A program made the position numbers and the translations under genes. From Bdellovibrionales bacterium (GTDB taxonomy: Bacteria; Bdellovibrionota; Bdellovibrionia; Bdellovibrionales; UBA1609), in assembly GCA_023301025.1 (NCBI GenBank), contig JALZUR010000015.1, positions 1 to 64,000 of the forward strand: a stretch of DNA of 64,000 nt. Reading direction: 5' to 3'. Shown piece by piece: positions 54,843 through 63,512 of the stretch (its first letter is position 1; the number at the start of each line of letters is the position of its first letter). A model generated the notes under the pieces. That model had not been told where the DNA came from. It saw only the letters and a list, made by a program, of their open reading frames with translations, and did no database searches.

Positions 54843-57800
54843 ATGCGCTTTGAAAAATTATTTAAAATACTCTTAATAGCTGTTCTTTCTTTATCCACAG
54901 CAGCTTGTGTTATTGAAGATGTATCTGATGGTGCATCTTCTGGTTCTGATGATGGTGGAGCCGGTGGTGAAGATGATGGTAACTTTGTTTACGATGGTTG
55001 CATTAACGGACAAGGTGTTGGTACTCAGAGTATTCAAATAAACTATTTTTTCCCACCTGAAGCCAGTCGTGTTCGTATCAGAAGAAATGGTATTGAAATT
55101 GCTCAATTCTCTTCAGACAATCTTTTAACAAGTCATATTGATGATAATGGTCTTCGTGAAGGTGCTACTTACTTATATACGTGTGAGGCTTTTGTTGATG
55201 GTCTTTGGTCTGAAGGAACTGTTAGTTTACAACTTTCAACGCTAGCAGAAAATGCACCTTCTAATTTCAACGGTATTGATACAGCTACAGCACTTGACCC
55301 AAATACAGTTCAAGTTACATGGGTACCAACAATTTCTGATACTCCAGTTCCAGCTTTTTATTACGCTATATACTCTAATGTTGGAGACACCGTAGATTTT
55401 ACAGCTACTCCTAAAGGGACTGTTCTACAAGGAAGTCCTGCAGAATTTGATGTTACAGGTTTAGGTGATGAGTTAAGTTATGCCTTTGGTGTTAGAGCAT
55501 GTAGTGAAGGTGATGTTTGTGAGACTAATACAGTTCAAGAGTTAGTTTTTACACCTGACAGTGGTGCACCTACAACTCCTGGAGCAACACAAGCGGAACT
55601 TTTAAATGGTCGAATTGCAGTAACAGCACCTTGGACAGAAACTGACGGTGGATTACAAAGACGTTTTGTATTTGTACGAACTGGACCAGTTGGCGGAACT
55701 AACCTTGGCGATTACAGACTTGAAAGAACCTACTCTTTAACTGGAGAAGAACTTTTTTCACCTCCTACTGATTTAGAGATTCTTAATTTGGTGGAAGGCA
55801 ACACCTATCACATTATTGTTCAAGATGAAGATCCAAGTGGTCAAAGATCAACTGTCAGTCAATTTCAAACTATAGTTGTTGATGATATCACCCCTCCTGC
55901 TTTTGGTGGAATTACGAACATCACTCAAAGTACTCCAGCAGACACTACACTAAATGTAAGTTGGACAGCTATTGATACTGAAGCTGTCGACCCTATAAGT
56001 GGTGGTACATTTTATTCAATCTTAGCTTTAACGGATGCAACACCTATACTCGGGAATCCTTGTACTGCAGGTGATGAACTTGCAAGACTTAATGTTGCCG
56101 ACTTTACAGCAGGTGCTACAGCTAATCATGTACTAACAGGTTTGGCAGAAAGATCTTATTACAAGGTTTGTATCAAAGCCATAGATACTGTTGGTAACAT
56201 TTCTGTTAATGACAATTCTTTACAGGATAACACTTTAGATATCACTGCACCTGAGTTCTTTGGTTTAGAAACTATTACTTATGAAAACCAAGCAGCAACT
56301 TTAAGCTTATCTTGGAACCAAAGTACAACTCCAGATATTGAAGATTATAGAATTACGTTGTGGGTAAACCAAGCCACTCCTCCTGCTACGCCAGCAGTAC
56401 TTTTTAGAAGTCATGCTGATTTTGCTACAGGTACATCTATTGATGGTGGCGAATTTGTAATCAATGATAACGATGAAGTCTTTGCACTTGTTGAAGGTTG
56501 TGATGGAACAGAACCTCCTTTTGGAAATCAAAACTGTTCATCTATTGGAATCATCAGATCTGTAATTGTTCCTGATGTTACTCCACCACCAAATTTTGCA
56601 GGTATACGTGGACCTACTGAACTATCAAGTACAGTTGAAGGTTCTGTTGATGTTTTATGGTCGATGCCACCTGATTGGTCTGATTATCGTGGGTTTAGAG
56701 TATACAATGTTAACCCAGCAACGAATGAGCTTACATTACTCAGAACTTGTCCGTGCGTTGATTACGGCTGCTCAGATGAGATCACTCAGTGTACTGTTAA
56801 TGGACTAGATCCTTATAGAACTTATAGATTTCATGTTAGAGCTTATGATGACGAGAACAATGAAACTTTATATCTTCAACCAAATGTTAGTTTTGCAGAT
56901 AGAAGAGTTATTGATACAACTGCTCCTGCATTTGCTTCTAACTTAGCTGTTGGTGCATCACCTGATTTTGAATTGTCTTGGAGTGCTGCCGTAGACAATC
57001 AGTTTCCTACTGAGCCTGGGGCAGAAATTACGTATAGAATCTATCAAAACAATGGACCTTTTGATTTTACAGACCCTACACGACCTGATGGAAACTTAAA
57101 AACCGAGACTTTAGCTACTAACTTTATTGATAGTAATTTTGCAGAAGGTGAGACATTTTTCTATACAGTCTGTGCAGTGGACTCATCTGATAATGTAAGT
57201 TGTGATCAACTTACAAGATTCTTTACTGTTCCAGATGTTACAGATCCTGAAATCATAAATTTGACTACAGATAAAACTGTTAAGACAAGAGTCTGGGAAC
57301 TTAGTTGGACTATGAGTGACAACATCTCAGCCTTTGATGATCTAGCTGTTGAAATCAGAAGAAGGGTTTCAACTACAGGAGATCTTGCAACTTTAACTGA
57401 TCCTGTAATTTACACAGGTAATGGTGCTGATGTTTTAGTTTCAGGAAATGATTCCTCAACTTCTGTTGTGGCTTCACTTGATCCTTTATTCGGAGAACAG
57501 AATTTAAATCGTGATATCAATTACCTTGTTACTGTTAGGGATGAAGCTGGTAATACATCTAGTGCAAATATAGGTGTTGTAAGTAATAACTCTGTAACTA
57601 TAACAGATGTTAGTCCTGAGGTAGGGCCTATAGCTGGTGGACAGCTAGTAACAGTTTTTGGTACAGGGTTTTTAACGGCACTTGAAAGTGGTACAGGTTC
57701 AGATACAACTATTTTAATTTCAGGAAGAGCGTGTGTAGACGTTAATATCTTAAGTGATCGTTCTATGTATTGCACAACACCTGCAGTTACAGTTCCTGGT

Positions 57801-59618
57801 CAGGTTGAAGTTAGAGTGAGAGCACAAATTAACAATCCTGCAGATCCAAGTAATGCTTTATTTTCTGAAAATGCAACAAGTTCAGAGTATGCTTACAGCA
57901 CTACACCTGTTCTTTGCGATGATCCAGGAAGTTGGAATCCAAACTATGCAGCTGGTACGGGAACAGAAGTTGATCCTTATATTATTTGTGATGTCACACA
58001 TCTTAACCAAGCCAGAACCGATGCCCCTGGTGGAAACTTCTACATGCTAGGTCAAAGTATTGATTTAGCTGCAGAAACAAACTTTGCACCTCTTGGCGAT
58101 ACAACAAATGAATTTTCTGGTGGTTTTGATGGTGATGGAAAGCTTATTCTAAATTGGGCTTACACAGGGTCACAATCAAATATAGGCTTTTTTGGTCATG
58201 TAAATAATGACTTTACAATTAGGGATTTAGGTCTAGTAAATGTAAATATTGATGGAGCGCAGTCTGTTGGTGGACTGATTGGTTTGGCTGAAGGTGGGAC
58301 AAATAGATCAGGATCAATCAGTGGATCATTTGTAACAGGTGCAATTATTGGAGATGCTTTTGTTGGTGGACTTGTTGGTCGAAAGCAGGCAGATCATATA
58401 AACTTTAATGTTGTAAATTCTTACTTTATTGGAACAGTTGAGGCGGTAACTTCAACTGGTTATGCTGGTGGAATTTTTGGACTTACTGGAACAGCACTTG
58501 GTGGTAATTTTAACTCTGTATTTTCTGAAGGGACTATTACAGGAACTTCAAGAGTTGGGGGACTTTTTGGTAACCTTGGAGATAACAAACAGTTAATCAA
58601 CTCATTCTCACGTGCAACAGTTATTGCAACGGATACAAACTCTGGAGGCTTAGCCGCAGAAGTCGGTCCAGGTGCTTTGATTGAAAATTCATTTACTGAA
58701 AGTGGATCAGTAACTGGTGTAGACTCATCTGGTGGTTTAGTTGGAAGCTTAGAGGGAACTTTAAGGGATTCAGTTTCTGATATATCAGTTATATCGACTG
58801 GTAGACGAGCTGGTGGAGCAGTAGGTGTCGCAATTGATGCAACAATTGATACAGTGTCATCTCTTGCCGATCATACGTTTGATAGAACGTCTGGAGGTTT
58901 AGTTGGAGAACTTTTAAATTCTGATCTAATAAATTCTTTTTCTAGCGGAGCTATCACTTCAACTGCTGCTGAAGTTGGTGGATTGATTGGTAAAGTTACT
59001 GCTGGGGCAAACGAATCCTTACAGATTACAGATGCGTACTCTGATGCAAGCGTATCTTCAGGTTTAGGAAACTCTATTGGTGGTTTAATTGGTATCATTG
59101 AAGCACAAGGCAATAGTACTGTTGATATGAACGCTGTTTTTGCAACAGGTAACATTGGTGATGACTTTGCTTCTGCTACACAAAATTATGGCGGACTTTT
59201 TGGTGTTATTGATACACAGAGTGGATCAAATGTTAATGTACAAGACTGTTACTCTTCAGGACAGGTTTTGGCTGGATCAAATGTTGGTGGTTTGATGGGT
59301 GGATTTTTGCTGAACCTTGGAAATATAAGTCTTACTAGGTGCTATTCAGCAGCAGCTTTACTTGGAGGATCGACAAATAGAGGGGGTTTATTTGGAAACT
59401 CTGATACTCACATTACTGTAACTGATGTTCTATGGGATAGAGATGCGACCAATCAAGATTTTGCAGCTGGTTCTGGTATTTTTGGTGGATCGCCGATCAG
59501 TTATACAACACCTGAAATGCAAGATTTTTCAAATTCAGTTTATACAAATTTTGATTTTGTAACTATTTGGAGAGAACCAAATGGTGTGGGTTACCCTGAG
59601 CTTAGGTTTGCAAACTAA
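54843..59618 (+). CDS. Giant surface lipoprotein with FN3, IPT and GLUG repeats
   Basis: The 1591-residue protein has a lipoprotein signal (STAAC, Cys22) and an acidic Gly/Asp-rich linker. About six fibronectin type III-like units follow (residues about 70-900), each with a Trp in a core strand (VTWVPT, VSWTAI, LSWNQS, VLWSMP, LSWSAA, LSWTMS), then an IPT/TIG domain (VSPEVGPIAGGQLVTVFGTGF, near 920-1000) and about 500 residues of GLUG-type repeats with VGGLIG, GGLVGR and GGLFGN turns. Such proteins are exported adhesins or cell-surface fibres. GTGAGGT precedes the ATG. The motAB locus follows in the same direction. Confidence 0.85.
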   Translation: MRFEKLFKILLIAVLSLSTAACVIEDVSDGASSGSDDGGAGGEDDGNFVYDGCINGQGVGTQSIQINYFFPPEASRVRIRRNGIEIAQFSSDNLLTSHIDDNGLREGATYLYTCEAFVDGLWSEGTVSLQLSTLAENAPSNFNGIDTATALDPNTVQVTWVPTISDTPVPAFYYAIYSNVGDTVDFTATPKGTVLQGSPAEFDVTGLGDELSYAFGVRACSEGDVCETNTVQELVFTPDSGAPTTPGATQAELLNGRIAVTAPWTETDGGLQRRFVFVRTGPVGGTNLGDYRLERTYSLTGEELFSPPTDLEILNLVEGNTYHIIVQDEDPSGQRSTVSQFQTIVVDDITPPAFGGITNITQSTPADTTLNVSWTAIDTEAVDPISGGTFYSILALTDATPILGNPCTAGDELARLNVADFTAGATANHVLTGLAERSYYKVCIKAIDTVGNISVNDNSLQDNTLDITAPEFFGLETITYENQAATLSLSWNQSTTPDIEDYRITLWVNQATPPATPAVLFRSHADFATGTSIDGGEFVINDNDEVFALVEGCDGTEPPFGNQNCSSIGIIRSVIVPDVTPPPNFAGIRGPTELSSTVEGSVDVLWSMPPDWSDYRGFRVYNVNPATNELTLLRTCPCVDYGCSDEITQCTVNGLDPYRTYRFHVRAYDDENNETLYLQPNVSFADRRVIDTTAPAFASNLAVGASPDFELSWSAAVDNQFPTEPGAEITYRIYQNNGPFDFTDPTRPDGNLKTETLATNFIDSNFAEGETFFYTVCAVDSSDNVSCDQLTRFFTVPDVTDPEIINLTTDKTVKTRVWELSWTMSDNISAFDDLAVEIRRRVSTTGDLATLTDPVIYTGNGADVLVSGNDSSTSVVASLDPLFGEQNLNRDINYLVTVRDEAGNTSSANIGVVSNNSVTITDVSPEVGPIAGGQLVTVFGTGFLTALESGTGSDTTILISGRACVDVNILSDRSMYCTTPAVTVPGQVEVRVRAQINNPADPSNALFSENATSSEYAYSTTPVLCDDPGSWNPNYAAGTGTEVDPYIICDVTHLNQARTDAPGGNFYMLGQSIDLAAETNFAPLGDTTNEFSGGFDGDGKLILNWAYTGSQSNIGFFGHVNNDFTIRDLGLVNVNIDGAQSVGGLIGLAEGGTNRSGSISGSFVTGAIIGDAFVGGLVGRKQADHINFNVVNSYFIGTVEAVTSTGYAGGIFGLTGTALGGNFNSVFSEGTITGTSRVGGLFGNLGDNKQLINSFSRATVIATDTNSGGLAAEVGPGALIENSFTESGSVTGVDSSGGLVGSLEGTLRDSVSDISVISTGRRAGGAVGVAIDATIDTVSSLADHTFDRTSGGLVGELLNSDLINSFSSGAITSTAAEVGGLIGKVTAGANESLQITDAYSDASVSSGLGNSIGGLIGIIEAQGNSTVDMNAVFATGNIGDDFASATQNYGGLFGVIDTQSGSNVNVQDCYSSGQVLAGSNVGGLMGGFLLNLGNISLTRCYSAAALLGGSTNRGGLFGNSDTHITVTDVLWDRDATNQDFAAGSGIFGGSPISYTTPEMQDFSNSVYTNFDFVTIWREPNGVGYPELRFAN

Positions 59619-59673
59619 ACTAATCCTTTGAATAGAATAAATGAATAAAATAAAAATGATGGAGAGTAAAAAA

Positions 59674-60309
59674 ATGACAGGTCTTAAAAAGATAAAACAA
59701 ACAGTTGTATGTGTTGCAGCTTTAGCAAGCATGAGTTGCAGTCTTCTACCTAAAAAAGGAGAAGTTGTTAAGATCAATTCAAATCCAAGTGCTGAAGTTA
59801 TATTGGGTGATGGCAGTCATGATATAGGTAACTCAATTGGTAGAACTCCTTTAGAGGTTAACTTTAGTGAAGTAGCAAAAGGAGAGCTTATTTACCTTAA
59901 GCTTGTATCTGATAAATATGAAGATTATCAGCTTATACTTCCTTCAGCCTGGAAGCAGGGTGAAGTAAATATTAAGCTTAGCAGAAAAGAAAATATTTTA
60001 CCTTCTGACGTTGAAGATAAAATGATTGAAAAGATGAAAAATCTTAATACTTCACAAATTCTTGGAGTGCTTCAAGTTCAAAAACAACTTCAGCAAGGTG
60101 ATTTTGGTAAAGCCTCTTCAGAAATTGTGAATTTAAAAAGATTAAGAGCACCAAGTGCTATTGTTAATCTACTTGATGGTAACTTAAGTTACTTAAAAGG
60201 TGATAAAAGAAGAGCGTTAAGTTTTTATAAAAGATCTTTTATTCAGTACAATAAAAACTATGAAGTTAAAGCATTAATAGAAAGATTAGAAAAACAGGTG
60301 GGAAACTAA
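59674..60309 (+). CDS. PEGA-domain lipoprotein
   Basis: Start ATG 59674 has GGAGAG 8 bases upstream and is preferred over the track start, giving 211 residues. A signal segment ends in LASMSC (Cys22), then a PEGA domain (VKINSNPSAEVILGDG, GRTPLEVNF, YLKLVSDKY), and a C-terminal helical, TPR-like part (KKGDKRR... region, residues 140-205). PEGA domains bind glycans or outer-membrane partners in envelope complexes. It ends one base before motA, so it probably helps form the MotAB-linked complex. Confidence 0.78.
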   Translation: MTGLKKIKQTVVCVAALASMSCSLLPKKGEVVKINSNPSAEVILGDGSHDIGNSIGRTPLEVNFSEVAKGELIYLKLVSDKYEDYQLILPSAWKQGEVNIKLSRKENILPSDVEDKMIEKMKNLNTSQILGVLQVQKQLQQGDFGKASSEIVNLKRLRAPSAIVNLLDGNLSYLKGDKRRALSFYKRSFIQYNKNYEVKALIERLEKQVGN

Positions 60310-60310
60310 T

Positions 60311-61099
60311 ATGAGAACTCTATCAGCCATTATTGGTGCACTATTAGCCGGAGCCATTATAACTCTAACATTCACATCTTCTGGTGTGGATATAAAGTTT
60401 TTCATAAACATTGTTGGACTTTGTATTGTTATTGGTGGAAGTCTTTCTGCAATATTTTTATCTTACTCTTTAAAAGATGTGATGAGAGTTTTTTCTGTTA
60501 TTTCTAGTATTTTTTTAAGAAAGAGTCAGAGTATGAATATGTTAGGTGAAAATCTAATGAAGTTTTCAGAAATATGCTCTAAAAAAGGTGTTCCTTCAGG
60601 TACAAAAGGAAAAATTCACTTTTTCTTAGATGATTGTCTTGTACTGATAAACGACGGTTATTCAGATAAAGAGATGAGAGAAATGCTAGAGCAAAGAATC
60701 ATGTCTACTTATGATGTTGAAAAGTATCAAATGGGTCTAGTCAGATCTATGTCAAAATACCCTCCAGCTTTTGGAATGATTGGAACAGTTGTTGGTCTTA
60801 TTGCATTGATGGCAAATATGGGTGGAGCTGATGTTGATATGGCAGAAATTGGTGGATATATGGCCATCGCCTTAACGACAACACTTTATGGTTTAATGAT
60901 TGCAAACTTTATCTTTAAGCCTATTTCTGACAACTTAGAGTTAGGCAGCAAAGAAAATCTAAAGACAAGACAACTCATTTTAGAAGCAGCTCTACTTATT
61001 AAAAATGGTGCATCCCTTTTAGTTATTCAAGATACAATAAACTCACTACTTCCTCCAAGAGAAAGAGTTAGTTATATAGGAGCTCAAAGTGCAGCGTAA
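60311..61099 (+). CDS. motA: MotA-type stator proton/sodium channel subunit
   Basis: The 262-residue protein has four membrane helices: N-terminal pair with INIVGLCIVIGGSLSAIFLS and SLKDVMRVF, and a later pair with PPAFGMIGTVVGLIALM and MAIALTTTLYGLMIANFIF. The TTLYG and GTVVGL motifs are those of MotA/PomA rather than ExbB/TolQ. With MotB it makes an ion-driven stator. It lies between the PEGA lipoprotein and motB, whose start overlaps its end by 11 bases. No flagellar genes are nearby in the window. Confidence 0.92.
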   Translation: MRTLSAIIGALLAGAIITLTFTSSGVDIKFFINIVGLCIVIGGSLSAIFLSYSLKDVMRVFSVISSIFLRKSQSMNMLGENLMKFSEICSKKGVPSGTKGKIHFFLDDCLVLINDGYSDKEMREMLEQRIMSTYDVEKYQMGLVRSMSKYPPAFGMIGTVVGLIALMANMGGADVDMAEIGGYMAIALTTTLYGLMIANFIFKPISDNLELGSKENLKTRQLILEAALLIKNGASLLVIQDTINSLLPPRERVSYIGAQSAA

Positions 61100-61835
61100 T
61101 TCAGGACGATTAATGATCCCTGATGACGAAGAAGGGGGAGATGACAGTGGTGAATGGATCATGTCCTATGCCGATACTGTTACTCTTCTTTTATGTTTCT
61201 TTATTATATTTTTTGCTGAATTTAAAAAGAAATCAGAAAAAGATCTTCTTTTAGATTTAAGTAAAAATGTTAATCAAAGTGCTGATGAGTCAGACTCTGG
61301 AAGAAAGAAAGCAGAAACACTTTCTAAAATTGAGTCAGAGGTAAGATCTGAATTAGCACAGTTTGAAGTAAAAAAGTTAAAACTAGGTATTGTAAGGCGT
61401 AGAAAAGAGATTTTAGTTAGACTTTATGAAAGAGATTTTTTTCATATTGGAAGCTATTTGCTTAAAGATAATGGTAAAAATGTACTTAAAGTGGTTTCAA
61501 ATCTTTTAAGACCCCATCAAGATAAGATTATTTTAAGGGTTGAAGGGCACTCCGATAGTCTTGCAGTAAATCCGTTGTCTCCATATAAGACAAACTTAAA
61601 TTTAAGTTCTTTACGAGCATCTCAAGCTGCAAATGTTTTAATAGACAATGGTCTATATGAGAACAAGATTAGAGTACTAGGCTTTGGCTCAGCAAATAGA
61701 ATTGTAAATGATAGGCTTCCCGCAAGTGAGGGTGGCAAATACCTACCAAAAATGGGTCTCAAAAACAGACGAATTGAGATCCGAATTCAGACATTAGACG
61801 AGAACGCCGACAAATTCGTTAATGTTGGAGAATAG
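61089..61835 (+). CDS. motB: MotB-type stator subunit with OmpA domain
   Basis: The 248-residue protein has a cytoplasmic N-terminus, a transmembrane helix starting with the ion-binding Asp in MSYADTVTLLLCFFIIFF (Asp29), a helical linker and a C-terminal OmpA/MotB peptidoglycan-binding domain (VEGHSDSLAVN, NLNLSSLRASQAANVL, FGSANRIVN, NRRIEIRI). GTG 61089 is supported by GGAG 6 bases upstream and overlaps motA by 11 bases. It would anchor the stator to peptidoglycan. The periplasmic linker is shorter than in classical flagellar MotB. Confidence 0.92.
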   Translation: MQRNSGRLMIPDDEEGGDDSGEWIMSYADTVTLLLCFFIIFFAEFKKKSEKDLLLDLSKNVNQSADESDSGRKKAETLSKIESEVRSELAQFEVKKLKLGIVRRRKEILVRLYERDFFHIGSYLLKDNGKNVLKVVSNLLRPHQDKIILRVEGHSDSLAVNPLSPYKTNLNLSSLRASQAANVLIDNGLYENKIRVLGFGSANRIVNDRLPASEGGKYLPKMGLKNRRIEIRIQTLDENADKFVNVGE

Positions 61836-61847
61836 TGGGGGTAAAAA

Positions 61848-63512
61848 TTGAAATCACTTAAGTACTTAGCTTTATTAGGTTTGTTTGTATCGGTGCAAGC
61901 ATTTGGTTTAAAGGCAGATATAAATACTGTTAAAGCTTATCATAACGATGAGATCAATCAGCTTTTAACGGACTATACACTAGAAGACAGTTTAAACATT
62001 CGTGTGGAACTAAAAAGAAAAGACACTAAGCTAACAGAGCAAGAGATTGTAAGTATTCCTGGTTTGTACCAAAAAACTGGAGAATTTTCTGAAGTTGATT
62101 TAGGAAAAGTTTTAAATTTATACGACAGAAAAATTGTTTTGATCCAAAAAAGACAAGTTTCTAACGAAGAGATGGATTTAGTAAAATCATCTTTAAAAGA
62201 CAGGCTCTACCTTCCAGAAGATGTTCAATACACTGTCTTAGACGACACTCCAAAGATACAAGAAGCTGTATCTAATATTTCAAATGATTTCTTTTTTGGA
62301 GCTTATGTAACTTTGATCAAAAAAGGTCAATTTTTATGGATTCTTATTTTTTCAATTGGTTTCATAATTGCTCTTTATGTACTTGCTAAAGTTTGGAAAG
62401 GAAAATCACAAGGTGCAGATGCTGGTGGTTCTTCAGAACTTTCAATGTCTGGTGGTGGATTAGAAGCATCTAATGATAAGATTTCTGATAAGAATGACGA
62501 TAATACACATGGTGCACAAGGTGGATTTACAGAGTCTGATTTAGAAACATTCAATTTTAAGTCACTTTGCTCAAATTTAACAGAGGCATATGCACAATCT
62601 CCTGGATCTACATCTCAAGTTTTATGGCAACAGATTCCTGATTTTAAATCTCAAATTCAATTTTATGAAATAATTAAGATACAAAAAGATATATCTGATA
62701 ATGTATATCAAATTTTAGATAGCATTTTTAGTTTTAAATCTAGATCAAATTCTGCTAGCAATCTTAGATCGCAAGGTTTTAGTAAGCACACGCTTTCTAA
62801 TATCTCTGTTGAATTAGCAAAAATTAAATTTTCTGATGTGCATAATGAACATGAAGAAGTTTTATCTGAAATATATCCAAACTGTGCAGATCATAAGTCT
62901 GAGCTCTATGAAAAAGGTTTGGAGACACATTATCTTGTTTTGTATAAAATTTTTAAAGATGATTTTATGAACTATCTATCTACAAGTAAGAATTCAAATA
63001 TTATGGATAAAGTTAATGATCTTTTAACTTTTGACCCATCATCTGATCATCCTGAGTCTTCAAAATATAAAGCTTTTGTTAGTTTCTTAAAAGAGAGTAA
63101 CTTTGGTGTTAAAGATAAGAGTCAAAAAACTGTAAATAATAAAGTTGTTCAGATGCTTTATAATCTTTCTGAAGATGATCTTTCTAATGTAAAAGCATTA
63201 AAAGAAAGTGATGAACTTAAATCACTAGTACCAAGACTGTCTTGGGTAAACAGTGAAGATTCAAATAGACTTAAATCATTTTTGACTAATCTTGATGGAC
63301 ATCAACTTAAACTTTTTCTTGATGAAGAGAGCACTTACAGCAGCGCGATTTCTGAATTAGATGATAGAACAAAGTTTAGATTGACTGAAAAAGCCTCAAA
63401 GGGTGATCAAGAAAAAATTGATTGGACGTCTTTAAGAGAAAAAATAAAACTGTTTTACAGTTATGAAAGCGACAAAGGTAACGAGCAACATTATGAGAAA
63501 AAAGCCAGTTAG
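61848..63512 (+). CDS. Membrane protein with FliF-like periplasmic/TM part and FliG-like C-terminus
   Basis: The 554-residue protein has a signal-type N-terminus (1-19), a periplasmic domain of about 140 residues, a membrane helix at about 162-182, an acidic linker and a cytoplasmic domain to the end. The periplasmic part (NIRVELKRK, KIVLIQKRQVSNEEMDLVKS) follows the order of the last ring-building domain of FliF/SctJ, and the end (DGHQLKLFLDEESTYSSAI, SELDDRTKFRLTEKA) recalls FliG repeats. It directly follows motB. TTG start with GGGGG upstream. Homology is by eye; without a search it is not proven. Confidence 0.5.
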   Translation: MKSLKYLALLGLFVSVQAFGLKADINTVKAYHNDEINQLLTDYTLEDSLNIRVELKRKDTKLTEQEIVSIPGLYQKTGEFSEVDLGKVLNLYDRKIVLIQKRQVSNEEMDLVKSSLKDRLYLPEDVQYTVLDDTPKIQEAVSNISNDFFFGAYVTLIKKGQFLWILIFSIGFIIALYVLAKVWKGKSQGADAGGSSELSMSGGGLEASNDKISDKNDDNTHGAQGGFTESDLETFNFKSLCSNLTEAYAQSPGSTSQVLWQQIPDFKSQIQFYEIIKIQKDISDNVYQILDSIFSFKSRSNSASNLRSQGFSKHTLSNISVELAKIKFSDVHNEHEEVLSEIYPNCADHKSELYEKGLETHYLVLYKIFKDDFMNYLSTSKNSNIMDKVNDLLTFDPSSDHPESSKYKAFVSFLKESNFGVKDKSQKTVNNKVVQMLYNLSEDDLSNVKALKESDELKSLVPRLSWVNSEDSNRLKSFLTNLDGHQLKLFLDEESTYSSAISELDDRTKFRLTEKASKGDQEKIDWTSLREKIKLFYSYESDKGNEQHYEKKAS

